Source: Mycolicibacterium septicum DSM 44393
Lineage (GTDB): Bacteria > Actinomycetota > Actinomycetes > Mycobacteriales > Mycobacteriaceae
Length of the DNA stretch: 64,000 nucleotides
Direction: 5' to 3'
Assembly (NCBI RefSeq): GCF_000455325.1
Contig: NZ_HG322951.1
Span: forward strand, 321,551-385,550
Below the pieces are notes generated by a model. That model searched no databases, was not told where the DNA came from, and saw nothing but the letters and a program-made list of their open reading frames with translations. Of this stretch, positions 26,284 to 35,494 are shown piece by piece; the stretch's first letter is position 1, and each line of letters opens with the position of its first letter. A program made the position numbers and the translations under genes.

Positions 26284-26321
26284 AGAAAAGGCGCCTGGCT
26301 CGCAAGCCAGGCGCCTTTTCT
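26284..26321. terminator. Strong bidirectional terminator hairpin
   Basis: AGAAAAGGCGCCTGGCT (26284-26300) and AGCCAGGCGCCTTTTCT (26305-26321) are perfectly inverted with a CGCA loop: a 17-base stem flanked by A-rich and U-rich runs, so it should stop transcription in both directions. It sits between the converging Pro/Ala-rich and L,D-transpeptidase genes. Confidence 0.92.
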
Positions 26322-26354
26322 GTGCCTTCTGTATTCGCCTCCGGCAACCATCAA

Positions 26355-26395
26355 CGCGGCGGATCACTGACTGATGGTGACTGCAATCCGCCGCG
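26355..26395. terminator. Second inverted repeat between convergent genes
   Basis: CGCGGCGGAT (26355-26364) and ATCCGCCGCG (26386-26395) are perfectly inverted with a 21-base spacer, 67-107 bases after the stop of the L,D-transpeptidase gene. It may assist termination of the minus-strand transcript; no U-tract follows. Confidence 0.4.
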
Positions 26396-26461
26396 CTGAG
26401 TGAGACAGGCCGAGGGTTACCCGCGCTGAGCGCTGGTTCGACTGGCCTGCAGCAGGATTCG

Positions 26462-27271
26462 CTACTCCTGCACGATCACCGGATCGCCGATGTTGACCGT
26501 GTTGAAGTACCACTCGGCGGCCGCCGGGACCAGGCTGATGCAACCGTGGCTGGTGTTGTCCAGTCCCATCGACGGGACAGCCCACGGCGCCGAATGCACG
26601 AACAGTCCGCGGTGGGTGAAGCGAACCGCATAGTCCACATCGAGGAGATAGCCGTCAGGGGCGTCGACGGGAATGCCGACGCTGCTCGAATCCATCTTCA
26701 CCGTGCGGTCTTTCCCCAGCACGGTGTAGGTACCGACCGGGGTCGGGTATTCCGGACGCCCCATGGAGGCCAGCAGCACACCCGGTTCGCCGGCATGCGG
26801 CAGATGATGCGGCGCCGGCAGAGCGATCGGCGGGTCTTCACCCAACCCGTCGATGGTCACGGTGAAGGTGTGGTCGGATATGTCGGCGACACCGATAACG
26901 GCTGGGCCGGTTTGGAATTCCGTCCGCAAACCGCCGACCGACAGCATCATCGTGCTGTGCGCCGGCCAGAACTCGGCGGGAGTCCAGGACACGGTGTTTG
27001 CGTCCAGCCACTCGTAGGTACCCGTGCGGGCCGGCGTCGACTTCATCCCGAGGGCGCGTTCGACGACAGACCGGTTCGAGACCGGATTCTTGAACGTCAC
27101 CACGACCGGATGGCCCACACCGACGACGGCACCTTCGGCGGGCGCGATCGATTCGATCGTCGACGTCAACGGCATGCTTACCGCCGCCGTGTCGACGCTA
27201 TTCGCACCGCCGGAGAAGTAGGTCATGGCAACCACGACCACTACGAGAACACCCTGAACAACCGCGCGCAT
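26462..27271 (-). CDS. L,D-transpeptidase (YkuD family)
   Basis: The 269-residue protein has an N-terminal signal anchor (about 3-20), an Ig-like domain (about 35-120) and a YkuD catalytic domain with the active-site block HSAPWAVPSMGLDNTSHGCI (Cys in SHGC). The usual LdtMt motif is met except for small changes in the loop. L,D-transpeptidases make 3-3 cross-links in peptidoglycan, which dominate in mycobacteria, and attach lipoproteins. Start ATG 27271; TTG 27274 just before would add one residue. AGAGGG lies upstream. The gene stands alone before a strong terminator. It is probably one of several paralogues. Confidence 0.92.
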   Translation of the reverse strand: MRAVVQGVLVVVVVAMTYFSGGANSVDTAAVSMPLTSTIESIAPAEGAVVGVGHPVVVTFKNPVSNRSVVERALGMKSTPARTGTYEWLDANTVSWTPAEFWPAHSTMMLSVGGLRTEFQTGPAVIGVADISDHTFTVTIDGLGEDPPIALPAPHHLPHAGEPGVLLASMGRPEYPTPVGTYTVLGKDRTVKMDSSSVGIPVDAPDGYLLDVDYAVRFTHRGLFVHSAPWAVPSMGLDNTSHGCISLVPAAAEWYFNTVNIGDPVIVQE

Positions 27272-27418
27272 CAATTCGATCCCTCTGCGATGCCCCCATG
27301 ATCTTGAACGATGTCATGGTATTGGTCCGCAGCGGCCCGAATGTGTAGTCACACGTAGACAATTCGGTCAAGCGTTCGTCACGTTTCGGCTACGGCGCCC
27401 GGCCGTCGCACGTTCTGA

Positions 27419-29540
27419 ACGCTCAGATCTCCCGAAGCGTCAGTCCGCGACGGCCTCGCCGCGGTGGACGCCCTCGCGGCCCAGCGGGCGTTGACGACAC
27501 AGCGGGTATTGATCGCCGCACCGGACTTCGCCGATTCGGACGAACTGCGCACCGAGACGGCCGACGCCGCGGGTGCGGAGGCGGCCGCCATCGATCGGCT
27601 CAACCGGCTGACGCCCACGGACGAAGTCGCGGCCCTGTCCAAGGAATCCGACGTTCGACGCGACAGCTACACACAACCGTCCGGCGACAGCGTGCAAACG
27701 CCCGCGTTCACCAACGCGATGCGCACCAGCGTCGAGCAGTACCGCGCCATGACACAGCGCCTGTCCTCCGACCTCGACGGCACGCTGCACCACCGGGCCA
27801 ACGCATTGCGGTCCGATGCCCTGCGCGACACCGCGATCATCCTCGGCGCCGTGCTGGCCGCCCTCGTCTTCGCACTCGCGGTCGGCCGCTCGCTCATCCG
27901 CTCGATCGGCCGGCTGCGCCAGGGGGCGCTGCAGGTCGCGCAGGTCGAGCTGCCCGAGGAGATCGAACGCCTCAGCAAGGGCGGCGGCATGTCCGGAGAT
28001 CCACACGCTGCCGTTCCGTACCAATGAAGAGGTCGGGCAGCTCGCCCGCGCAATCGACGACATCCACTCCCAGGCCGTGCGCCTGGCCAGTGAGCACGGT
28101 GTCCGTCTGCAGATCGGCGACATGTTCGAAACCCTGTCCCGCCGGAGCCGCTCACTCGTCGAAGAGCAGCTGACACTCATCGAGACGCTCGAGCTGGACG
28201 AGGAAGATCCGGTCCGGCTCGATCACCTCTTCCGCCTCGACCACCTCGCGACGCGCATGCGCCGCAACGGCGACAACCTCCTGGTCCTCGCCGACACCGT
28301 GGAACGCCACCGGGCGTCGGCACCCGTCGCACTGCCCGACATGCTGCGTGCCGCGATGTCCGAGGTCGAGGAGTACCGCCGGGTCCAGGTCGGACACATG
28401 GCCGACGTCTCGATCGCCGGCTCGGCCGCAAGCGATATCGGCCACCTGATCGCCGAGCTCCTCGACAACGCCCTCCGCTACTCGCCGCCGGACTCGCCGG
28501 TGATGGTGACGGTCGGCCGCGCGGTCGACGCCGGCCTGCTGGTCGAGGTTGCCGACCGGGGACTCGGCATGTCCAAGGAAGACTTGACCGCCGCGAACGA
28601 GCGGCTCGCGCTCGGCGGCGAGGTGACCTCCGAAACCGCCAAGCGGATGGGCCTTTTCGTGGTCGGCCGGTTGGCGCGACGCCACGAGGCCACGGTGCGG
28701 CTGCGTACCACCTCGGCGCTGACCGAACGGCCCGGCGTGACGGCGAGCGTGCACCTTCCTGGCACGCTGGTCTCGCCCATCGGCATGGGTGAAACGCTCG
28801 ATGATCTGCGGACCGGTTCGTTTTCCGAATCACGACCGCGAGCCGCCGCAGCCGGCCGGGGTGCGGGCACCGACGCAGGTCTCGCGGCGCTCCCCGAGAC
28901 GACCGGCTCGCAGACAACGTCGCTGCCGGAGCGCGGATCGGACGGCCCAGCGAAGGCGACCGCCAACGGACTGCCGAAACGATCGCCCGGCGCCAGCGGT
29001 GTCAACGGACATCCGGCGACGATCCCGGCTCCCGCCCCGGCCGCAGTCCCCGAGGAACCCGAACCTCAGCAGCGAGGAAATCCGCTTTCCTATTTCACCT
29101 CGGGCAATTCCGGCCCGGGCAATGCGAATCCGCCGAGCCCGGAACCCGTACCGGCCAAGGAATCCAGTTGGGTGGATATCGAGACGGAGAGTTTGGAGAG
29201 CGCGCCCATCTTCGAGCGGATGGCCTCGGAGTGGCTGATGGACCCGACGACGCCGGAATCCCGCAACCGCGTCTGGGCCAGCGCCGCCGACGCCGGCTGG
29301 GCTGCCGCCGCAAAGGCCGTCGAACAGGAACCCAAGCGGCACACCGCATCCGGCTTGCCGATTCGCGAACGCGGAGCGCGCTTGGTGCCGGATGAGGCAA
29401 GATCGGAAACCCAGGCCAGGCCCGACGGCGGGAACGATCCCGCGGCGATCCGAGACATCCTCAGCCGACAGTTGGCGGGCGTACGCAGGGGCCGGGCAGA
29501 AACCGACGCAGCACAAAGCCGAATCGAAGGAGATCGATGA
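27419..29540 (+). pseudogene. Truncated, frameshifted conservon sensor kinase (CvnA-like)
   Basis: The remnant shows the last part of a nitrate/nitrite-sensing-like domain (from about 27419), a membrane helix (IILGAVLAALVFALAVGR), HAMP-like segment ending LPEEIERLSKGGG, then a one-base frame change near 27980-28000. The second frame continues with IHTLPFRTNEEVGQLARAID, a DHp-like helix with a His, and a HATPase domain (IAELLDNALRYSPPDSPV; GLGMSKEDL), ending in a long disordered tail. The normal N-terminus (first membrane helix and half of the sensing domain) is absent, and an upstream in-frame stop lies at 27416. It matches the Rv3365c-type kinase that heads conservon operons; partners follow intact. 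Confidence 0.8.
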
Positions 29541-29992
29541 ACACCGGCACGCAACCACATGACCGGTCCGCGGGCTCTGCTGCAACGCCGTCAGGGAAGT
29601 CCGGCACCCTCGACTGGTTCGTGTCCAACTTCGTGCGTGACGTACCGGGTGTGTCACACGCGATTCTGGTGTCGGCCGATGGTCTGCTGATGGCTGCGAA
29701 CTCCCACCTCCCGGCCGATCGTGCCGAGCAATTGGCAGCTGTCACATCCGGATTGGCGAGTTTGTCGGCCGGTGCGGCCCGGCTGTTCGAGGCCGGGAAC
29801 GTGCGCCAGTCGATCGTCGAGATGGACGACGGGTTCCTGCTGTTGATGGGCGTCGGCAACGGCTCGTATCTCGCCACCCTGGCGTCGATCTCGTGCGACA
29901 TCGGACAGGTCGGATACGAGATGGCGCTGCTCGTCGACCGGGTCGGCAAGACCGTCGAGGCGGCGCCGCGCGCCACACATGGGGCTCGATGA
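29537..29992 (+). CDS. Roadblock/LC7 protein (MglB/CvnB-like)
   Basis: The 151-residue protein has the roadblock fold: [15 protein letters not shown] (about 41-55), helix [15 protein letters not shown], and [17 protein letters not shown]. In conservons (cvnABCD) this protein is thought to act as regulator of the partner GTPase. The ATG overlaps the kinase stop (ATGA). Although the kinase is damaged, this gene is intact and followed by the DUF742 and GTPase genes with overlaps, so it remains potentially functional. Homologue of M. tuberculosis Rv3364c by order and family. Confidence 0.9.
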   Translation: MNTGTQPHDRSAGSAATPSGKSGTLDWFVSNFVRDVPGVSHAILVSADGLLMAANSHLPADRAEQLAAVTSGLASLSAGAARLFEAGNVRQSIVEMDDGFLLLMGVGNGSYLATLASISCDIGQVGYEMALLVDRVGKTVEAAPRATHGAR

Positions 29993-30366
29993 CCCTGAGT
30001 ATGGACAGACCTGAGCAGAAACAGTCCGCCAGTCGCGCGCGGCCGTACACCCTGACCGGCGGACGAACCCGCGCCCGGGTGGAGGTGCCGATCGAGGCTC
30101 CCGTGGAGGCCCTGCTGTCATCCGGTGAGCTCGACTGCGCGCCAGGCGACATCCCCGCCGTCATCGTCCGACTGTGCGGCAGCCGACCGTCCATCGCCGA
30201 GATCTCGGCGTATGCCGGTCTGCCCATCGGGGTGACCCGGGTGCTGGTGAGCGACCTGGTGGACAGCGGCCACCTCCGTGTTCACGCCACATTGACCGAC
30301 CGCTCGACCGTTGCAGAACGGCGCCTACTGATCGAAAGGACCCTCAGTGGATTACGCGCACTCTGA
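29989..30366 (+). CDS. DUF742 protein (CvnC-like)
   Basis: The 125-residue protein has the DUF742 fold with a winged-helix region: [20 protein letters not shown], then [20 protein letters not shown] (helix-turn-helix) and [12 protein letters not shown]742 proteins connect the roadblock and GTPase subunits in conservons. The start ATG 29989 overlaps the roadblock stop (ATGA); longer upstream frames lie inside the roadblock gene. DNA binding is uncertain. Confidence 0.9.
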   Translation: MTLSMDRPEQKQSASRARPYTLTGGRTRARVEVPIEAPVEALLSSGELDCAPGDIPAVIVRLCGSRPSIAEISAYAGLPIGVTRVLVSDLVDSGHLRVHATLTDRSTVAERRLLIERTLSGLRAL

Positions 30367-30931
30367 CTCCGGCCCCACGGTGTCGTCGACGAAGATCGTG
30401 ATTGCCGGCGGCTTCGGCGTCGGCAAGACCACGTTCGTCGGCGCCGTGTCGGAGATCGTGCCGTTGCGCACCGAGGCTCTCGTCACGAACGCGTCGCAGG
30501 GTCATGACGACCTGGAGGCGATCCCCGGCAAGGAGACCACAACGGTCGCCATGGATTTCGGCCGTATCACGATCGCGGACGACCTCGTGCTGTACCTGTT
30601 CGGGACGCCCGGGCAACGGCGGTTCTGGTTCATGTGGGACGACCTGGTCCACGGCGCGATCGGCGCGGTGGTGCTCGTCGACACCCGCAGGCTCGAGGAC
30701 AGCTTCGCGGCCGTCGACTTCTTCGAGGCCCGCAGCCTGCCGTTCCTGATCGCCGTCAACGAGTTCGACGACTCCCCGACCTACAGCATCGAAGAGCTGC
30801 GCGAGGCGATGTCGGTGTCCCCCAATGTCCCGATCATCAATGTCGATGCACGGGACCGTGATTCGGCGAAGAACGCGTTGATCGCCATCACCTCGTTCGC
30901 GCTGGAACGTCTTCCGTCGACAGCCTTCTAG
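30347..30931 (+). CDS. Conservon GTPase (CvnD-like)
   Basis: The 194-residue small GTPase has the P-loop GGFGVGKTT (21-29), switch-II region FGTPGQRRF, and G4 motif NEFD in place of NKxD. These domains class it with the MglA/CvnD family that works with roadblock activators. GTG start overlaps the DUF742 gene by 20 bases, so the four-gene order kinase-roadblock-DUF742-GTPase is kept. An MHYT membrane protein follows 40 bases on. Its role in signalling is inferred from the conservon context. Confidence 0.92.
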   Translation: MDYAHSDSGPTVSSTKIVIAGGFGVGKTTFVGAVSEIVPLRTEALVTNASQGHDDLEAIPGKETTTVAMDFGRITIADDLVLYLFGTPGQRRFWFMWDDLVHGAIGAVVLVDTRRLEDSFAAVDFFEARSLPFLIAVNEFDDSPTYSIEELREAMSVSPNVPIINVDARDRDSAKNALIAITSFALERLPSTAF

Positions 30932-30971
30932 ATCCACCGCCCGTCAGTCTCACAGTCTCGAGGATCCCGTC

Positions 30972-31757
30972 ATGAACCACCAAGTACATCACTTCGACAT
31001 GGGCCTCTGGCTGCTGTTCCTGGCGTACATCGTCTCGGTGACCGGCTCGGTCGTCGGCCTGGCCTGCACCCGTTGCGGCGCCACCGCGACGAGCGGACGC
31101 GACCGGCTCCGCTGGCTGCTCATGGCCTCGATCGCCATCGGCGGCGTCGGCATCTGGCTCATGCACTTCATCGCGATGCTCGGCTTCGCGATCCCCAGCA
31201 GCATGGTGCGGTACAACCTCGGCTGGACGGTCGCATCGGCCGTGATCGCGATCGCCGCGGTGTTCGTCGGGCTGATCACCATCGGCCGGGACTTCGATCT
31301 GCGCCGACTGCTGGCCGGCGGCGTGATCACCGGTCTGGCGGTCGCGGTGATGCACTACACCGGCATGTGGGCGGTCCAGATGCAGGGCACGATGACCTAT
31401 GACACCACTCTCGTCGTGCTGTCCTTCGTGATCGCCGTGGTCGCGGCGACCGCGGCGCTGTGGTTCACGCTCGTCCTCGAATCACGCGGACTGCGTTTCG
31501 TCGCCGGCCTGGTGATGGGCGTGGCGGTCGTCGGCATGCATTACACCGGCATGGCCGCGGTGCGGGTGAATGTCGATCACACGATGCCGGTTCCCGCTGG
31601 GCCAGAAGTGTTCTCGTTCCTGTTCCCGGTCTTCGTGATCGGCCTGCTCGCACTCGTCGTCCCGATCACCGCCGTGATGCTGGCACCCGATCGCGACGCC
31701 GAGGAGGCCTCGGCCGAGTCACGCCCCGTGGCGGCGACGGCCGGGCGGCACCGGTAG
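30972..31757 (+). CDS. MHYT-domain integral membrane protein
   Basis: The 261-residue protein has about seven membrane helices and three MHYT-type motifs at matching helix ends: MHFIAM, MHYTGM and MHYTGM. MHYT domains are predicted to bind copper or sense diatomic gases (O2, CO, NO). No output domain (GGDEF, kinase, HTH) is attached. It lies right after the conservon operon, so it may feed that system a signal; this link is only contextual. A short tail is disordered. Confidence 0.88.
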   Translation: MNHQVHHFDMGLWLLFLAYIVSVTGSVVGLACTRCGATATSGRDRLRWLLMASIAIGGVGIWLMHFIAMLGFAIPSSMVRYNLGWTVASAVIAIAAVFVGLITIGRDFDLRRLLAGGVITGLAVAVMHYTGMWAVQMQGTMTYDTTLVVLSFVIAVVAATAALWFTLVLESRGLRFVAGLVMGVAVVGMHYTGMAAVRVNVDHTMPVPAGPEVFSFLFPVFVIGLLALVVPITAVMLAPDRDAEEASAESRPVAATAGRHR

Positions 31758-31793
31758 GCCGCGTCCGCGGGCGCAACCCCGCCGCCTGATCGG

Positions 31794-31816
31794 AAACTGT
31801 CAGAATCTGACAGTTT
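31794..31816. terminator. Inverted repeat with T-tract after MHYT gene
   Basis: AAACTGTCAGA (31794-31804) and TCTGACAGTTT (31806-31816) are perfectly inverted around one base, followed by TTT. It may be a rho-independent terminator for the MHYT gene (a stem of about eight bases with a seven-base loop, then T-run), or an operator for the next gene, whose start is 28 bases on. Confidence 0.55.
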
Positions 31817-31843
31817 TTGTCCGCAACGACTCTCCGCAATGCC

Positions 31844-33388
31844 ATGATGCGATCGATGCTGGACAACCTCCTCCGCGCGGTATGCGTCGCGCTTCTCGTG
31901 GCCATCGCCGGATTGGGTCCATCCGCGGCGGCCCACGCCGGGCTTCCCCCGGGATACGACACGCGTTTCGACATCTGGCCGACCGCCGTCGACAAAGCGC
32001 AATGTCGGCAGGACGACCGGGTCGAGACCGGATTGCAGGGCGAGGTGCCGGTCGCAGACCGGGAGTCGCACCGCAGTGCCCTCGGCTACAACTGCAACAT
32101 CGACCTGGTCGGCCAGTACCAGGGCACCGGCGCCGGCATCACGAGTGCTTCGTACAAGAACTGCACCTACGTCGGGTCTACCTGGCCGTACACCAACGGC
32201 GTCCAGGTGATCGACGCATCCGATCCTGCCCACCCCGTCCAGGCCGATCTGCTCACCGAGCCGGCCATGGTCGGCGGAACCTGGGAGTCCCTGAAGGTGC
32301 ACGCGGGCCGGGGGTTGCTGGTCGGAACCGGTGTTCCCCTGTTGTTCGGGGGCGGCTACATCTCCATCTATGACATCTCACAGGACTGCCGGCACCCCCG
32401 GCTGCTCAACCAGGGCGCCGGTTCCCTTCCTGGCGTGCGGATCCCAATGTTGACCCATGAGGGCAGCTTCTCCCCCGACGGCAATACCTACTGGGCCGGG
32501 GGCATCATCTGGAACAGCGCAGTGGACATCACGGATCCGACCGCTCCGCATGTGGTGTGGAGCGCACCGGTCGGCTGGGCCTCGCACGGCATGGGTTTCG
32601 CACCAGACGGCCGAACCATGTACATGTCGCAGTTCAGCGGATTGACGGTGCTCGATACCTCGGCTGTACAGGACCGGGTTGCGCCCGATTTCACCATGCA
32701 CCAGCTGCTTCCGGCCTACAGCCACAAGGCCTGGGTGGACGGGCAGGAAGCCCAGCACAGCGTCTACGTCACCTACCGAGGCGTACCGCACATCTTCACC
32801 ATCGACGAACTCGGTTCCGGAGGCGTCAAACTGTTCGACGTCTCCGACCCCACAGACCTCAAGCTGCGCAACATCATCAAACTCGAGATCAATCTGCCCG
32901 AGCACATGGACAACTGGACGAGCAGCGGCGGGTTCAACGGCGTCTTCGCCTACGACTCGCACTACTGCTCGGTGGACCGGCAAGACGATCCGATGGCGCT
33001 GGCCTGCGGGTGGATACAGTCGGGTATCCGGATCTTCGACATCCGCGACCCCGAACACATCAAGGAACTCGCCTACTTCAATCCGCCGGCGCAGTCCGAC
33101 AAGAAGTACGAAGACCTGCCCAATTCGATTCACGTCTACAATCTTTCGGTTCTTGCCACCCCGCCGCTGACCGGAATATTCGGGGTGGGACGAGCCGCTC
33201 TCGACGGGAAGATCCAGCTGTCCGACATCGTGCTGGGCAACCGTCCTGACTGGGGCCAGCCGGCCGATTTCTCCGCGGACTGGTGCATGTCACCGCCGGA
33301 GTTCCGGGGAAACCTGCTCTACGTGACGTGTTCGGACAACGGATTCATGACCCTGAAGCTGGACCCGACCGTCTACCCGCCACGATGA
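31844..33388 (+). CDS. Secreted LVIVD-repeat beta-propeller protein
   Basis: The 514-residue product has a signal peptide (LLRAVCVALLVAIAGLG, cleavage near AAAHAG). The mature part holds several copies of the LVIVD-type beta-propeller strand (NGVQVIDASDPAHPV, SIYDISQDCRHP, KLFDVSDPTDLK, RIFDIRDPEHIK), spaced as blades. Such repeats likely form an extracellular propeller that binds protein or ligand. The next gene (DUF305) overlaps by ATGA, a pair found together in many actinobacteria. Start: ATG 31844 with in-frame ATGs at 31847 and 31856, and TTG 31817 upstream inside the palindrome. Confidence 0.82.
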   Translation: MMRSMLDNLLRAVCVALLVAIAGLGPSAAAHAGLPPGYDTRFDIWPTAVDKAQCRQDDRVETGLQGEVPVADRESHRSALGYNCNIDLVGQYQGTGAGITSASYKNCTYVGSTWPYTNGVQVIDASDPAHPVQADLLTEPAMVGGTWESLKVHAGRGLLVGTGVPLLFGGGYISIYDISQDCRHPRLLNQGAGSLPGVRIPMLTHEGSFSPDGNTYWAGGIIWNSAVDITDPTAPHVVWSAPVGWASHGMGFAPDGRTMYMSQFSGLTVLDTSAVQDRVAPDFTMHQLLPAYSHKAWVDGQEAQHSVYVTYRGVPHIFTIDELGSGGVKLFDVSDPTDLKLRNIIKLEINLPEHMDNWTSSGGFNGVFAYDSHYCSVDRQDDPMALACGWIQSGIRIFDIRDPEHIKELAYFNPPAQSDKKYEDLPNSIHVYNLSVLATPPLTGIFGVGRAALDGKIQLSDIVLGNRPDWGQPADFSADWCMSPPEFRGNLLYVTCSDNGFMTLKLDPTVYPPR

Positions 33389-34017
33389 GCGCTTCCATAC
33401 CCGCCCGAATCTTCGGCGCCACCGTCGTCATCGCCGCCGCCGCGTTCCTCGGCGCATTCGCCGAATCCCACCGGCAGGGCAGCGCGCCGCCACTGATGTC
33501 TGAGGCCGACGTGAGCTTTGCGCAGATGATGATGACCCACCATCAGCAGGCGATCACCATCTGCGACCTGCTCAGTGCGGACGCCGCCCCCGAAATACGC
33601 ACGCTCGCAGACCAAATCAGACTTCAGCAGCAGGCAGAGGTCGGCACCATGGTCGGGTGGTTGCAGCTGGCGGATCAGCCCCTCAACCCCACGGTGCCAG
33701 CGCCGGCCAACGGGCACGGCATGTCCCATCACGATGACGCCGGACAGCACACAGGCATGCAGATGGGCATGGCGTCCCCCGACGAACTGGGCCGCCTCAA
33801 GCACGCGACCGGCCGCGCCAACGAAGCCTTGTTTCTCCAGTTGATGACCCGCCACCACCAGGGCGGCGCCGAGATGGCCTTCGACGAAACCCGCGATGGC
33901 TCCAACGAAGCGGTCCGGCGAACAGCCCTGGCCATGGTCAACGAGCAGACGCAGGAGATCCAGCTCATGGAACACCTGATGAAATCGCGGGACGCCTCAC
34001 CACTGCCCTATCCGTGA
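33385..34017 (+). CDS. DUF305 secreted protein, His/Met-rich
   Basis: The 210-residue protein has an N-terminal hydrophobic signal anchor (FGATVVIAAAAFLGAFA) and a DUF305 fold with the conserved motifs MMMTHHQQAI and LMTRHHQGGAEMA. The middle linker is rich in His and Met (HGMSHHDDAGQHTGMQMGM), which suggests copper binding, as in the cyanobacterial DUF305 protein CopM. It overlaps the LVIVD gene (ATGA), so the two are co-expressed. A metal role is inferred from these residues. Confidence 0.88.
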   Translation: MSASIPARIFGATVVIAAAAFLGAFAESHRQGSAPPLMSEADVSFAQMMMTHHQQAITICDLLSADAAPEIRTLADQIRLQQQAEVGTMVGWLQLADQPLNPTVPAPANGHGMSHHDDAGQHTGMQMGMASPDELGRLKHATGRANEALFLQLMTRHHQGGAEMAFDETRDGSNEAVRRTALAMVNEQTQEIQLMEHLMKSRDASPLPYP

Positions 34018-34027
34018 AGCGGAAGCG

Positions 34028-34513
34028 TCACCCCCGGATCAGTTCGTCGATCTGGTTGATCGCCGACGAAGCACCCTCGACCACGCCCATGTCCAACACC
34101 TGCTGAAGCGCATCGGCGGACTCGTAGGTGCTCACGTAGATCGCCCGCGTGCCACCGTTGTGTTCGGCGAAGGTGTAGACGTTCTTGGATACCGGCATCT
34201 CCGGATTCGGGTTGAAGTCCTGATCGGCGAACCCGTCGTCGAACGAGAAGCTCGTCGGCTCGTCGACGGCCGTGACCGCCCAGTACCCCGCGTGCTTGTC
34301 GCCTTCCGGGCCGGTCATGAAGTAGGTGACGCGGCCACCGGGAGTGAGGCTGTGGTCGACCACGGTCGCCGGGTATGTCGGTGGCCCCCAAACCTTTTCC
34401 AGCTGACGCGGGTCGGCGTAGACCTGCCAGATGCGCTGCACCGGCGCCGCGAATTCGGCGGTGATCGTCAGCGTCAGATTGTCGAGGTCGTGTTGGACGT
34501 CGGTAACGGGCAT
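34028..34513 (-). CDS. SRPBCC/AHSA1-domain protein
   Basis: The 161-residue protein is an AHSA1-like START fold: AEFAAPVQRIWQVYADPRQL, WGPPTYPA and the C-terminal helix. It lies three bases after an ArsR-type regulator in the same operon; the ArsR/AHSA1 pair is common in actinobacteria, where the regulator represses both genes. The ligand is unknown. Confidence 0.88.
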   Translation of the reverse strand: MPVTDVQHDLDNLTLTITAEFAAPVQRIWQVYADPRQLEKVWGPPTYPATVVDHSLTPGGRVTYFMTGPEGDKHAGYWAVTAVDEPTSFSFDDGFADQDFNPNPEMPVSKNVYTFAEHNGGTRAIYVSTYESADALQQVLDMGVVEGASSAINQIDELIRG

Positions 34514-34516
34514 GGT

Positions 34517-34858
34517 TCAGTCCTCCATGGGATCGGATGCGATCAGTTCATCGATGCGTGCGATGCGGCCACGCCAAACCTGTTCCAGCTCAGTCAACAT
34601 GGACGCCACCGACCGCACCGCCTCCACGTCACCACTGGCCAGCTGCTCACGACCGTTGCGTCGCTTGGTGATCAGCCCGGCCTTCTCCAGCACGGCGACG
34701 TGTTTCTGCACTGCGGCGAAGCTCATGTCGTACTTCGCCGCGAGCACCGAGACCGAGTGCTCCCCGGCCAGGACCCGGCGCATGATGTCTCGCCTGGTCC
34801 GGTCGGCAAGCGCGTGGAACAGGGCGTCGGCCTTGTCCTCGTCGCTCTCGGTCACCAC
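34517..34858 (-). CDS. ArsR-family regulator
   Basis: The 113-residue winged-helix protein reads DALFHALADRTRRDIMRRVL then MSFAAVQKHVAVLEKAGLI, typical of ArsR regulators that pair with SRPBCC genes. No Cys metal site is visible. The start is set at GTG 34858; GTG 34855 and TTG 34870 are alternatives, the latter lying inside the operator. The 14-base inverted repeat at 34860-34889 just upstream should be its own operator. Confidence 0.88.
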   Translation of the reverse strand: MVTESDEDKADALFHALADRTRRDIMRRVLAGEHSVSVLAAKYDMSFAAVQKHVAVLEKAGLITKRRNGREQLASGDVEAVRSVASMLTELEQVWRGRIARIDELIASDPMED

Positions 34859-34859
34859 A

Positions 34860-34889
34860 ACAACATACAACCATTTGGTTGTATGTTGT
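34860..34889. promoter_or_regulatory. ArsR autoregulatory operator
   Basis: ACAACATACAACCA (34860-34873) is inverted exactly at 34876-34889 (TGGTTGTATGTTGT) with a TT centre. The centre contains the ACAACCATTTGGTTGT pattern that I associate with ArsR/SRPBCC loci. It directly abuts the ArsR start codon, so binding would block transcription of the pair. Confidence 0.8.
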
Positions 34890-34895
34890 CAAGCG

Positions 34896-35336
34896 TCAGC
34901 CCCAGTAGGAGAAGCTGCACACGGGCTTGACTTCCGTCTTGAACGACACGAGCTTGTCGCCGTCCATCGTGATCGTGCAGGTCAGGGCGGTGTTGCCGGC
35001 GTCAGCGGCGACCTCCGATTCGAGTTCGTCGTAGACCGGGTACTGCTTCTCCCATGGCAGCACCACATTCGTCTCGGTCTGCTCCGCACCGCCATTGATC
35101 CGGTAGCGGATGGTCACCGGGGCACTGCCTCCGATCACCTTCATGACCGCCGTGCCCACGGGCGCACCGGTCAGCTCGGGCGCCTTGGAAGACTCGGCGG
35201 CCTTCGGGGACTCGGACACCGTGGCGCTCGTCGTCTTCGCCACGGGTGTTCCCGTCGTCGTGGTGCATCCCGCGGCCGCCGCGGCGGCAAGCACAACACT
35301 GATACCCAGCCCGGAAAAGCCTCTGAACCGACGCAT
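34896..35336 (-). CDS. MmpS-like lipoprotein
   Basis: The 146-residue product has a signal peptide and lipobox AAGC near residue 24, then a Thr/Ser-rich linker and an MmpS-like beta domain (VTIRYRINGGAEQTETNVVL, PWEKQYPVYDE, LTCTITMDGDKLVS). It is not next to an mmpL gene. MmpS proteins support MmpL exporters as periplasmic partners; as a stand-alone lipoprotein it may serve a distant transporter. ATG 35336 is the start that gives a good signal peptide. Confidence 0.8.
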   Translation of the reverse strand: MRRFRGFSGLGISVVLAAAAAAGCTTTTGTPVAKTTSATVSESPKAAESSKAPELTGAPVGTAVMKVIGGSAPVTIRYRINGGAEQTETNVVLPWEKQYPVYDELESEVAADAGNTALTCTITMDGDKLVSFKTEVKPVCSFSYWG

Positions 35337-35494
35337 ACCTGAGACTACGACGACGGCCTGCCACATTGGCCGCCAAAACGAAGACTGGCATCACACGTTG
35401 TCATATATTGGGCCGGCGTGTGTTCGCGGCGGCTGGCATTCCCGTCACCGGCAGATCCGGACACCATCGCGGAATGTCAAGGGGGACATCGGTA

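Noticed and set aside
26284..26395. Possible CRISPR-like pair of repeats
   Set aside because: The repeats are two independent inverted repeats between convergent genes (terminators), not direct repeats with spacers.
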